From NCBI GenBank assembly GCA_002480565.1, contig DLCK01000087.1, positions 15,001 to 79,000 on the forward strand: DNA of 64,000 nt, read 5' to 3'. Below the pieces are notes generated by a model. That model saw only the letters and a list, made by a program, of their open reading frames with translations. It ran no database searches and was not told the DNA's origin. The DNA comes from Phycisphaerales bacterium UBA7800 (GTDB taxonomy: Bacteria > Planctomycetota > Phycisphaerae > Phycisphaerales > Phycisphaeraceae). Both the position numbers and the translations under genes were made by a program. Shown piece after piece: positions 24,782 to 33,222 of this stretch. The number at the start of each line of letters is the position of its first letter. Positions within the stretch are counted from its first letter, which is position 1.

Positions 24782-24984
24782 ATCCATATGTGAGCTACGC
24801 AGTATACATCCTTTCACAGGACTTGCAAGTTGGTGATGTGTGAATCGTGAAAATCATTATCGTGTATGTTGTCCATGCCATTATTCGTCGACATAGTATT
24901 TTAAAAGTGTTCCACATCGATTTTACATGTTCGATCAAAGTTCGATCGCAACCATCATCACATGGGCTATGTACAATTCTTCAC

Positions 24985-25905
24985 ATGTCTGAATTGCACA
25001 GCAGGTCGGATCGGTTTGTAGCCATCATGGGTAATCCCTACAGCGGGGCTAAGGATAACCGTGCACGCGTCGAAGGATTGGTTACTGCGTTACACGATCT
25101 GCAAATCCCAACACAAATGATCTGGGACCTTAAAGCAAGAGAACTATGCTTGGCAGACCCGGGATTTAAATCTCAGTGTCGTTGTCTGGTGATTGCCGGC
25201 GGTGATGGAACGGTGGCAGGAGTGACAGGTTTGTGTCACGAATTGCCGACCGCGATTCTCCCACTAGGCAATGAAAACCTGCTGGCCAAGGAGTTGGGCT
25301 TTCATCGTTCAGTTCAGGAAATCGCATCAGCGATTCATGCTGCAAAAGTTCGACATATTGATTTGGGAATGGTGAACGATCAACCTTTTACAATTATGGT
25401 TTCATGTGGCTTTGATGCGGATGTGGTCCAACGCGTGACAGAATGGCGACGCACGCCTGATGGCCAACGACGTGTAAAGCATCACAGTTATGCCAAGCCA
25501 GCGATGGAGTCGGTTTTGCATTACAACTTCCCTCGCATCAGCTTGATAGTCGATGGCAAACAGGTCGACGGATTTGAGCTATTGGTCTTTAATGTGAATC
25601 GTTATGCAACGGGATTGAGTTTCGTACCTGATGCCAAGCTCGATGATGGGCATTTGCATTGGGTCATGTGGAAGAAGCCCGGACGATTGAGTCTTCTGCG
25701 ATTTCTATACCTTGTCAAGACCGGCAAACACATCGGCCATCCTCATGTGGCGGTTGGTCATGCAAGAAGTATGAACGTAATCTCATCGCAGCCGACACCT
25801 GTGCAGTTAGATGGTGATCTGCTGGGCAATACACCTTTGATATTGTCGATCAAGCCTCAGGCGTTACCCATCATTGATATGTCTGCTGCATCTATTAGCC
25901 GTTGA
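24985..25905 (+). CDS. DagK-type lipid kinase
   Basis: A 306-residue cytoplasmic enzyme of the diacylglycerol/sphingosine kinase catalytic family. Residues 10-130 are the nucleotide-binding domain with the NPYSGA loop (17-22), GGDGT (72-76) and PLGNENLLAKELG. The second domain is beta-rich, with CGFDADVV and a closing LDGDLLG segment. It would phosphorylate a diacylglycerol-like lipid. The start at 24985 follows the conserved region; an upstream extension to 24847 is not family-like. Confidence 0.85.
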   Translation: MSELHSRSDRFVAIMGNPYSGAKDNRARVEGLVTALHDLQIPTQMIWDLKARELCLADPGFKSQCRCLVIAGGDGTVAGVTGLCHELPTAILPLGNENLLAKELGFHRSVQEIASAIHAAKVRHIDLGMVNDQPFTIMVSCGFDADVVQRVTEWRRTPDGQRRVKHHSYAKPAMESVLHYNFPRISLIVDGKQVDGFELLVFNVNRYATGLSFVPDAKLDDGHLHWVMWKKPGRLSLLRFLYLVKTGKHIGHPHVAVGHARSMNVISSQPTPVQLDGDLLGNTPLILSIKPQALPIIDMSAASISR

Positions 25906-25973
25906 ATACGGTATCATAGAGTGCTGATATTTGGGGTGGCGACGTTTTTGGGGACAGACCTCCAGGTGAAAAT

Positions 25974-27317
25974 ATGCGACAAATTCCTAATCGTTCAGGA
26001 TGGCTTGCCATCGTCCTGGTTTTACTTGTTGGACTTACCGCTATCGCGCAGCCGACGATTGATACCGCGCCATCAACCGATGATCCATTAATCAGTGAAG
26101 CCCGTTTGGCCTTGACGTCCGGCAATGTGGATTTGGGCCAACTCCTGGGTCAACTTCTGGATTGGCTTGGCATTCAAAGTCAGATGGTGCGAAGACGTTG
26201 TGCGGATATGAAAATTCCCGTCACTGGTGCGATTGGTGAACTTAAACTCGAAACCCTGGGCGAGCTCACCCGCGGTGTGGTGACGTTTAAAGTCGATGAC
26301 GATCAACTGGTCTTGCGCGTAAACAATGCAGAACTTCGACGCCAGGATAAAACCATTCGCAGTAGCTTCCGCGAAAAGATGGCACAATGGTTCCCCGACC
26401 TTGCCAGCCAGGCATATGATCAATACGGTTTATGGTCATTGCGACCGCAAGGTGTTTTGGCGCCACTGCCCAAGTCCTTTCAAATGGATCGTGTGGTTGT
26501 GCTTGTACATGGCTTGGATGAGCCGGGAGATATTTGGGATGAGTTGATCGTTGAATTGCAGCAAGCCGGCCATACGCCATTGGTTTTTGTTTATCCCAAT
26601 GATCAACCCATTACCGATAGCGCCAAACTTTTCACACAGCACCTTGTCAAACTATCTGCTACTGGCATGACATCCATCAGTATTGTTGCTCATAGCATGG
26701 GGGGATTGGTGAGTCGTGAAATGCTCAGTGATCCAAAGATGACTGGGTATCCGAAAGTGCAGCGGCTTATCACTGTTGGCACACCGCATCACGGTTCGGA
26801 TCTGGCGCATTTTCAATTCGTTGGCGAAATGCGTGATCAGGCCGTCCGGTTGTTTTCTGGTAATGGTGTGTTGTTTGGCGCGGTCTTTGATGGTGCCGGT
26901 GAAGCCAAGATTGACTTACTACCGGGCAGTGATTTTCTCACTACGCTCAACGCAAGACCGTTACCTGAAGATGTCACCATGACCTGCATCATCGGTAACG
27001 CAAGTCCAATTGAGACTGATAAGATTCGCGACTTTGAAAAGAAATGTGCAGACTTTTTTAACAATAACGATTCGGAAATTCACCAGTTCAGTGATGCGGT
27101 TCAAAAGCTTTCCACTGGTATTGGTGACGGCTGTGTATCCATGGAGTCAGCACATCTTGAAGGTTTGTCCGACGAAGTCATCCTTCAAGCCAATCACCGT
27201 AGCTTGCTTCGCACCATCCCCGTACTCAGTAACGGCAAGCCGCCTGCGATTGCGATTGTTCTGGATCGGTTGTCTGACCAATTGCCCCAGATGGATGATC
27301 AAGAGCAGGATGATTGA
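25974..27317 (+). CDS. Exported alpha/beta-hydrolase (lipase/PGAP1-like)
   Basis: A 447-residue protein with an N-terminal hydrophobic signal or anchor (WLAIVLVLLVGLTAIAQ, 10-26). The hydrolase domain begins around 165 with VVVLVHGLDEPGDIWDELI, and the nucleophile motif AHSMGG has Ser at 241. GTPHHGSDLAHF after it is typical of lipase/PGAP1-like enzymes. A C-terminal SAHLEG or NHRSLLR likely provides the His. Residues 30-160 form a region without a recognised family. GGTG lies before the ATG. The substrate is unknown; a periplasmic lipid esterase is plausible. Confidence 0.82.
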   Translation: MRQIPNRSGWLAIVLVLLVGLTAIAQPTIDTAPSTDDPLISEARLALTSGNVDLGQLLGQLLDWLGIQSQMVRRRCADMKIPVTGAIGELKLETLGELTRGVVTFKVDDDQLVLRVNNAELRRQDKTIRSSFREKMAQWFPDLASQAYDQYGLWSLRPQGVLAPLPKSFQMDRVVVLVHGLDEPGDIWDELIVELQQAGHTPLVFVYPNDQPITDSAKLFTQHLVKLSATGMTSISIVAHSMGGLVSREMLSDPKMTGYPKVQRLITVGTPHHGSDLAHFQFVGEMRDQAVRLFSGNGVLFGAVFDGAGEAKIDLLPGSDFLTTLNARPLPEDVTMTCIIGNASPIETDKIRDFEKKCADFFNNNDSEIHQFSDAVQKLSTGIGDGCVSMESAHLEGLSDEVILQANHRSLLRTIPVLSNGKPPAIAIVLDRLSDQLPQMDDQEQDD

Positions 27318-27380
27318 TAGTCTTTTAAATAGACATCATTGACACATTCCCCGTTTTAATTTGCTCTCTATATCCGACTA

Positions 27381-28601
27381 CTATTCCTGGATGACTTCCT
27401 GAAGCGTTGGGGGTTCGTTGTCAGTTGACGCTAACTTTTTGTGCAGCATCAGCCACATCATCAGCACGATGATTGAGATCGCCATTGCCATACAGCCAAA
27501 GACAACGATGGGAGCAAGCCAGGGTTGCCCTGCGATTGTCATGCATGCTGCTCCGATCATGAATTGATAGAACACCAACATGGATGAAGCTGCACCGACA
27601 TCGATCTGGACTTGTTCGAGAATGATGTGTTGACTGATCGGGCGGGTCATGCCAAAGCTCAAGGTGATCAATCCCATGGTCAAAGCAAATGTGGCTGGAT
27701 GCAGGTGGCCGATGAGCGTGATGCCTAATCCGCCTGCGAGGGTACTGATGATGCAAAGAGTCAACAGGGCGTGATCACCCATGCGTTTACTGATACGTGT
27801 ACTCATAAGTGCGCCCGTCATGTATAGCAGGGCGTTGAGTGCAAAGAGTAGGCTGAAGGTTTGATTATTCTGGTCGAATATTCTGGTATAGACAATCGGC
27901 GCAAATGCGACATACCCAAGGTATGGCCCGATGAGTGTTCCCAATGCGATTGTGCTGCGGACATAGTTTCGATTTTTCAGGAGATTGCCATAGCGTCCGA
28001 ATGTTTTGTACAGCGGGGTATCGCTGAGTTGGATTGCGGATTCAGTTTGCCCGACGGTGAGTATCAGCAGGCCGATTCCAAAGAACGCCTGAAGGATGAA
28101 GATGGCTTGCCATTGAAAGTAGATGAGCAATTGCGTCCCGATGGCTGGCGAAAGCATAGGGGCAAGGGTGAGCAAAATGCTGACTGTAGCCAGGACTTTC
28201 TTGCGCCGGTCACCTTCATAGCGATCACGACAGATTGCCAGACACATCGCTGATGGGCCCCCAGCACCAATGCCTTGGAGGATGCGTGTACTGATGAGCA
28301 TTACGATGTTGGTACTCGCTGCACATCCTAATGATGCAATTGTAAACAATCCCAAACCACCATAGAGGACCGGCTTGCGTCCATATCGATCCGATAACGG
28401 TCCACTGACTAGCAGGGCGATGGAGAAGCCTACGAACCAAAGGACGAGTGACAAATTCACCGTACTCAATGGATGATCCATTTCCCGTGCGATGGTTTGG
28501 ATGGCAGGCAAATACATGTCGATGGATAAAGGAGGACATGCTGCGAGCATGGCAAGAAAGCAGACATCCTGCCAGCGGGAAGTGGGGCGAACACCGGTCA
28601 T
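27381..28601 (-). CDS. Bcr/CflA-family drug efflux transporter (MFS)
   Basis: A 406-residue protein with twelve predicted membrane spans. The phrase PPLSIDMYLPAIQTIAREM after span 1 is the Bcr/CflA signature, and GPLSDRYGRKPVLYGG is the MFS loop 2-3 motif. ARILQGIGAGGPSAMCLAICRD marks span 4. It would export small drugs or metabolites by proton antiport. A terminator just upstream separates it from the response regulator, so it has its own promoter. Confidence 0.9.
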   Translation of the reverse strand: MTGVRPTSRWQDVCFLAMLAACPPLSIDMYLPAIQTIAREMDHPLSTVNLSLVLWFVGFSIALLVSGPLSDRYGRKPVLYGGLGLFTIASLGCAASTNIVMLISTRILQGIGAGGPSAMCLAICRDRYEGDRRKKVLATVSILLTLAPMLSPAIGTQLLIYFQWQAIFILQAFFGIGLLILTVGQTESAIQLSDTPLYKTFGRYGNLLKNRNYVRSTIALGTLIGPYLGYVAFAPIVYTRIFDQNNQTFSLLFALNALLYMTGALMSTRISKRMGDHALLTLCIISTLAGGLGITLIGHLHPATFALTMGLITLSFGMTRPISQHIILEQVQIDVGAASSMLVFYQFMIGAACMTIAGQPWLAPIVVFGCMAMAISIIVLMMWLMLHKKLASTDNEPPTLQEVIQE

Positions 28602-28623
28602 TTTAAATACGCATCCGTTCCAA

Positions 28624-28655
28624 TAAAAAAAACGGCCACCGACTTAGGTGACCGT
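28624..28655 (-). terminator. Rho-independent terminator of the response regulator
   Basis: On the minus strand, an ACGGTCACC/GGTGGCCGT stem with one mismatch and a 6-base loop is followed by eight T. Confidence 0.85.
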
Positions 28656-28726
28656 GGGAATGCATATGCTAACGTTGGATCAGGTGTATGAGCAAAACGA
28701 ACAACACTTTGAGACGTGTTAACTGA

Positions 28727-29188
28727 TTATGCTGCGTCCTGATCTTTTTCCGGTTCCTCGAAATCTGTCATATCAATGATGTCTTCCTGATCAGAAACTT
28801 CATCCAAGTGCAGATGTCGAAGTAGTTGATGGCGAAGTTCCACAATATTGATCGGCTTGTGAATCAAGCAGTCGGCACCAGCTTCCATGGCCAGAGGCAT
28901 ATCATCCTCGGAAACCAGTCCGGTAATAAACCAGATATCTATTTCGTGATCTGGATTCATATTGCGGATCATCTGGCAAGCCGTAAAGCCATCAAGACCT
29001 GGCATCCCATGATCCAATAACAATAAATTCGGTTGATGAACACGACAAAGGTTCACGGTTTGCATGCCGTCACGTGCGATAATCAACTCGATTTGATCTT
29101 TTACCGGTTTAAAAACCAATTCCATTTGATCGATCATATCTGGATCATCATCCGCGATGAGAACAATTGGTCTTTGATTCATGGTCAA
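28727..29188 (-). CDS. Single-domain response regulator (CheY-like receiver)
   Basis: A 153-residue receiver with no output domain. Acidic pocket D13-D15 in LIADDDPD, phosphorylated Asp D59 in LLLLDHGMPG, Thr T89 in WFITG and Lys K111 in LIHKP are all present. The last 25 residues form an acidic tail (DQEDIIDMTDFEEPEKDQD). It could signal to the chemotaxis apparatus encoded just across tRNA-Arg, or to another kinase. Confidence 0.92.
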   Translation of the reverse strand: MTMNQRPIVLIADDDPDMIDQMELVFKPVKDQIELIIARDGMQTVNLCRVHQPNLLLLDHGMPGLDGFTACQMIRNMNPDHEIDIWFITGLVSEDDMPLAMEAGADCLIHKPINIVELRHQLLRHLHLDEVSDQEDIIDMTDFEEPEKDQDAA

Positions 29189-29318
29189 TACTCCTGGTGT
29201 CCTTGCCCAAGAATCTTCGGCTTTATACTGGATTCACTTGATCCAGATAACCTGTGATTAGTGTTTTTGCCATAAACCGCCGATATAAACCGTCTTGTTC
29301 CTACTGATATGTGCGCGT

Positions 29319-29351
29319 TAAAAAACCCACATCTCCATTAGGGGATATGGG
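29319..29351 (-). terminator. Rho-independent terminator of tRNA-Arg
   Basis: A 12-base stem with one mismatch (29325-29336 with 29341-29352, roughly) followed by TTTTTT on the minus strand, 10 bases after the tRNA. Confidence 0.75.
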
Positions 29352-29361
29352 TCGTGTGCAA

Positions 29362-29435
29362 TACGCCCGGCGGGGTTCGAACCTGCGACCTACGCTTTAG
29401 GAAAGCGTTGCTCTATCCAACTGAGCTACGAGCGC
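29362..29435 (-). tRNA. tRNA-Arg (anticodon CCU)
   Basis: 74 bases, no encoded CCA. The cloverleaf includes TAGCTCAGTTGGATAGAGCA (D arm), anticodon arm ACGCT-TTCCTAA-AGCGT and T arm GCAGGTTCGAACCCCGC. The acceptor stem contains two G:U pairs. It reads AGG codons. Confidence 0.93.
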
Positions 29436-29821
29436 TACCAAGAGATATTGTAACCAAACTTTTTTTTGCATGTCTTATGTCTGATATCTGAATAACGAAT
29501 TTAAAGATCGACAATATTAAGTAACTCCACTTATCAGCCGATGAACAAACCGGCGGGATTTCCGGGCATGGATACCTGCGGGAGTTGTCCGATGGACGAC
29601 ATGGTGCCTTTGAAATTTAACTTCTCTATTGAACAGCATCTGCTGTGGCAATGGTTATTCGTAAATCCGATTCAACCCCGACCTGCAGACCAATGCAATT
29701 GCGTGGTTGATGTTTTTCTTTGCGCATTTGGGGCACAAGCACGACGAAACGTGTCTTGGGCAAAACACTTTTGAAGTTAATGCCTCACTCGTTCGAGGCC
29801 ACCTCATTGGGAGATCAAATT
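29436..29821. other. 386-base region upstream of the chemotaxis block
   Basis: No supported gene. A 77-codon frame from 29541 has no RBS and a shadow-like composition. The region must hold the promoters for the leftward tRNA-Arg and the rightward cheW, but no strong consensus was found by eye. Confidence 0.4.
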
Positions 29822-30364
29822 ATGTCGGAACAGGAATTGGCCTTGAATCAAACCAATATCCGCGAATTAGTGGGGAAGTACCTCACGTTCCATTTAAGTC
29901 AGGAACAGTATGGCGTGTCCTTACTCGCTGTACGCGAAATCATTGGACTCATGGATATTACACATGTCCCTCGCACACCTGAGTATGTCCGTGGTGTGAT
30001 CAACCTTCGAGGTCGGATCATTCCCGTGGTGGATCTGCGTCTGAAATTTGGTATGCAAGCCATTGATGACACAGAAGTGACTTGCATCATTGTTGTGGAA
30101 ATGACCTATGAAGACCAGGTGATCCAGATCGGCATCCTCGTCGACGAGGTCGACGAAGTCCTTGATATTCAGGAAGGTCAGATTGATAACCTGCCAAGTA
30201 TTGGTGCGGATATGAGCATGAACTATATCTGCGGTGTCGCCAAGATCAGTCAACGCGTCGTCATGCTTTTAGATATTCAACGTGTCTTGTCAGCTATGGA
30301 CCTCAACCAACTGGTGAAGACAACTGGAATACAAAAAGAAAACAATACCTCAGCCGCAGCGTAA
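29822..30364 (+). CDS. cheW: Chemotaxis adaptor CheW
   Basis: A 180-residue SH3-like adaptor coupling receptors to CheA. The family phrases are all present: KYLTFHLSQEQYGVSLLAVREII, the receptor-binding stretch TPEYVRGVINLRGRIIPVVDLRLKFG, and VGILVDEVDEV-like IGILVDEVDEVLDI. The start at 29822 has GGGAG upstream; the longer frame to 29720 is not CheW-like. It begins a rightward block of three receptors and CheR. Confidence 0.95.
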   Translation: MSEQELALNQTNIRELVGKYLTFHLSQEQYGVSLLAVREIIGLMDITHVPRTPEYVRGVINLRGRIIPVVDLRLKFGMQAIDDTEVTCIIVVEMTYEDQVIQIGILVDEVDEVLDIQEGQIDNLPSIGADMSMNYICGVAKISQRVVMLLDIQRVLSAMDLNQLVKTTGIQKENNTSAAA

Positions 30365-30418
30365 ACGGTCCGGGGAAATTATTAAACATCGATTACCTGC
30401 CTATGTGGAGTATTAAAA

Positions 30419-33112
30419 ATGTTTGGGAAAATGACTGTTGGGAAAAAAATTGCAACTGGATTTGCACTGGTTCTGATTCTGACAAGTGTCCTTGGGTATG
30501 TCGGATATTCATCGGTTAATCAGATCGAAACGATCGTGGATAAAGCCAATGACGCGTCGACCTTGGCCATTGATGCCCGGTTAGCTCGCATTCAGCATTT
30601 GGTCTACATGCGTTCAGGTGACAAAAAGGCACTTGAAGAAAACGCACAAACCGTCAAGAAAATTTATGATCAGGTCGCTGTGACACATGCCAAGTTCAAA
30701 GATCAAAATGATCGTGACGGCATCATGAAGGCCAATAGTCAGGCCAAAATCTATGAAGAGGCGCTCGCTGGCTGGGTTCGTCTGGAAGAGCAGCAGGCTC
30801 AGGCCAATGATCTCATGGTTGGGAAAGCCCGTACATTCGTTAAGGAATGTAAGGATCTGGCAAGTAGTCAAAAAGCTGAGCTTATTGAGCTGATGGACAA
30901 AAACCGGGTGGATCAAGCCAATAAAATTTGGACGGTGGAAGCATCAGCTGACCTTCTGACGCTGTCCAAGTCCTGTCGGGTTGAAGTACTCAAGTACATG
31001 GAAACACATGATGACAAGTACATCATTGCCAATGACAATACTGTCGCCCAGATTTCGATGACTTGCGATCAACTCATTGAACGTTTGAAAGAAAAAGCTG
31101 ACCAGGATCAGGTCAAGAGTATCAAGGCAAATGGCCTGGCCTACAAAAAGGGTTTTAATGACTGGCTTCAGATGCATGCACAGCAGGATCAATTGGCTGG
31201 CAAGCTTGTTCAGATCGCACGTGAGTTTCAGGAAAGCTGCACAAAACTGGCTGCCGAGCAACGTGATGAAATGCTTGAATTAGTCAAATCTGGTAACGCT
31301 GATCAGCAGGTCATCAAGCGTAAAATCGATCAATCAGGGTTAGCTGGAAGAATGATCAGTATTGCCAAGGATTGTCGGATCACTGAAAAGAACTTTATGC
31401 TGCGCCAGGATCAGAAATATCTAGATCAGATGGCCAACAATATCAAGTCTTTAAAACAAGCCTGCAATGAATTGCTCAACAGCCTTCAGGAAGAACATGA
31501 TCGGCAAATGGTGTCGCAAATGCTCACCAATGTGGATGGCTATGCCAAGACTTTCAATCAGTGGGCTAATTTGTTTGTTGCCAAAAACGACACGATTACC
31601 AAGATGGTTAAACATGCCACGCATTTTTTTGGTGATTGCGAACAACTGGCAGATATGCAGAAGAAAGAACTTGAGGAATTGCAACACACTGCCGTCGAGT
31701 CTCAAAAAGCCAAGAGTTGGACGGCCGATGCTGCAAACCAGATGATTATTCTCTCAGGTCTGGCACGGATTACAGAAAAGAATTTCATGGCACGTCATGA
31801 TCCGGCTGATCTTGAAAAGAATCATGATTTTGTCCTCCAGATTGCTGGAATTTGTGACGAACTTGTGACCAAACTCAAGGAACCGCAGGATCAGAAAATG
31901 GTTCGTGAACTTAAGCAACTGACTTTGGATTATCACGAATCACTTGATCAATGGGATGAGTTGTACACCAAGCAGCAAGGACAGGAAGTTGAACTTGTTG
32001 CTGCCAGTAACAGCTTCATTGAAGAATGTGTCAAGCTTGGTGATGGCCAATCGACAAAGATGCATGCTCAGATTGATTCATCTTCCGTGATGACTTCCTC
32101 AGGTGCTATCTTCACCGTGATTATCGGGAGTGTCCTGGCTTTCTTCATTGCCTCTGGCATCATCCGTCCCTTGCGTCGCATCATCGATGGCATGGAATCC
32201 GGTTCCGCTCAGGTATCCCAGGCATCGGATCAGGTCTCCAGTTCCAGCCAGTCAATGGCTGAAGGTGCTAGCGAACAAGCATCAAGCCTGGAAGAAACCA
32301 GTGCATCACTTGAAGAAATGAATGCTACGGTTCGTCAGAATGCTGAGAATGCCCAGCAGGCCAACAAGATGGCTGAAGAAGCCCGTCAGATGTCGGTCAA
32401 GGGTAACGAAGCAATGACACGTCTGACCCAGACGATCGGTAAGATCAAGAACTCTTCCGATCAGACGGCCAGCATTCTCAAGACGATTGATGAGATCGCT
32501 TTCCAAACCAACTTGTTGGCTCTGAATGCCGCTGTCGAAGCTGCTCGTGCCGGTGAAGCGGGTAAGGGTTTTGCGGTTGTCGCTGAAGAGGTTCGCAGTC
32601 TTGCTCAGCGTAGTGCCGAGGCCTCCAAATCGACTGCACAGTTGATTGAAGACGCCTGCCGCAATGCGGAACAAGGTGTGGATGTCGCCGGTGAAGCCGA
32701 GTCGTCGTTGACTCAGATTGATGCAGCAGTGACGAAGGTCACTGAATTGATCAATGAAGTTTCGTCCGCCAGTAATGAACAAGCTGATGGTATCGATCAG
32801 GTTACTAAGGCCGTGGGGCAGATGGATCAGGTCACTCAAGCCAACGCAGCCAATTCCGAAGAGTCCGCCGCAGCCAGTGAAGAGCTCAGCGCCCAAGCCG
32901 TTGAACTTAACAGCATGGTGGATGAATTGGTGGGCATGGTGATGGGGCAACGAAAGATGCGAGCTGCCATTGGTGCCTCGGCCAAGCCCTCAAAGGGAAA
33001 GTCTGTAGCCCGTAAGCAGGCTAAGCCACAATTTGCCATGCAGAGTGCATCTGCAAAATCCGCTCAGCAAATTATCCCTTTGGATGATGATGACGATATC
33101 AATGACTTTTAA
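30419..33112 (+). CDS. Methyl-accepting chemotaxis protein with four helical sensor modules
   Basis: An 897-residue receptor. Span 1 is ATGFALVLILTSVLGYVGY (about 12-30) and span 2 IFTVIIGSVLAFFIASGI (about 560-580). The large extracytoplasmic region contains about four similar helical units, each with an RITEKNFM- or RVEVLKYM-like helix and a later W and C pattern (NQWANLF, DQWDELY, FIEECVKLGDG), in the style of HBM/four-helix sensors. The cytoplasmic half is a coiled coil with hairpin EIAFQTNLLALNAAVEAARA. It ends in PLDDDDDINDF. The ligand is unknown. Confidence 0.92.
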   Translation: MFGKMTVGKKIATGFALVLILTSVLGYVGYSSVNQIETIVDKANDASTLAIDARLARIQHLVYMRSGDKKALEENAQTVKKIYDQVAVTHAKFKDQNDRDGIMKANSQAKIYEEALAGWVRLEEQQAQANDLMVGKARTFVKECKDLASSQKAELIELMDKNRVDQANKIWTVEASADLLTLSKSCRVEVLKYMETHDDKYIIANDNTVAQISMTCDQLIERLKEKADQDQVKSIKANGLAYKKGFNDWLQMHAQQDQLAGKLVQIAREFQESCTKLAAEQRDEMLELVKSGNADQQVIKRKIDQSGLAGRMISIAKDCRITEKNFMLRQDQKYLDQMANNIKSLKQACNELLNSLQEEHDRQMVSQMLTNVDGYAKTFNQWANLFVAKNDTITKMVKHATHFFGDCEQLADMQKKELEELQHTAVESQKAKSWTADAANQMIILSGLARITEKNFMARHDPADLEKNHDFVLQIAGICDELVTKLKEPQDQKMVRELKQLTLDYHESLDQWDELYTKQQGQEVELVAASNSFIEECVKLGDGQSTKMHAQIDSSSVMTSSGAIFTVIIGSVLAFFIASGIIRPLRRIIDGMESGSAQVSQASDQVSSSSQSMAEGASEQASSLEETSASLEEMNATVRQNAENAQQANKMAEEARQMSVKGNEAMTRLTQTIGKIKNSSDQTASILKTIDEIAFQTNLLALNAAVEAARAGEAGKGFAVVAEEVRSLAQRSAEASKSTAQLIEDACRNAEQGVDVAGEAESSLTQIDAAVTKVTELINEVSSASNEQADGIDQVTKAVGQMDQVTQANAANSEESAAASEELSAQAVELNSMVDELVGMVMGQRKMRAAIGASAKPSKGKSVARKQAKPQFAMQSASAKSAQQIIPLDDDDDINDF

Positions 33113-33124
33113 ATGGTGAATACG

Positions 33125-33157
33125 GCCCATGACATCGAAAGGTGTTATGGGCTTTTT
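33125..33157 (+). terminator. Rho-independent terminator after the first receptor
   Basis: A 12-base stem with G:U pairs (33125-33136 with 33141-33152, GAAA loop) followed by TTTTT. It may reduce expression of the genes beyond. Confidence 0.75.
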
Positions 33158-33222
33158 GATTTTGAACTGAAGAAGACGATTTGAAAGCTTTTTGAGAAAT
33201 TTCAAATACAGAGGAAACTGAA

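Noticed and set aside
29541..29774. 77-codon frame upstream of cheW
   Set aside because: No RBS, Cys/Trp/Pro-rich and overlaps the probable cheW promoter region.
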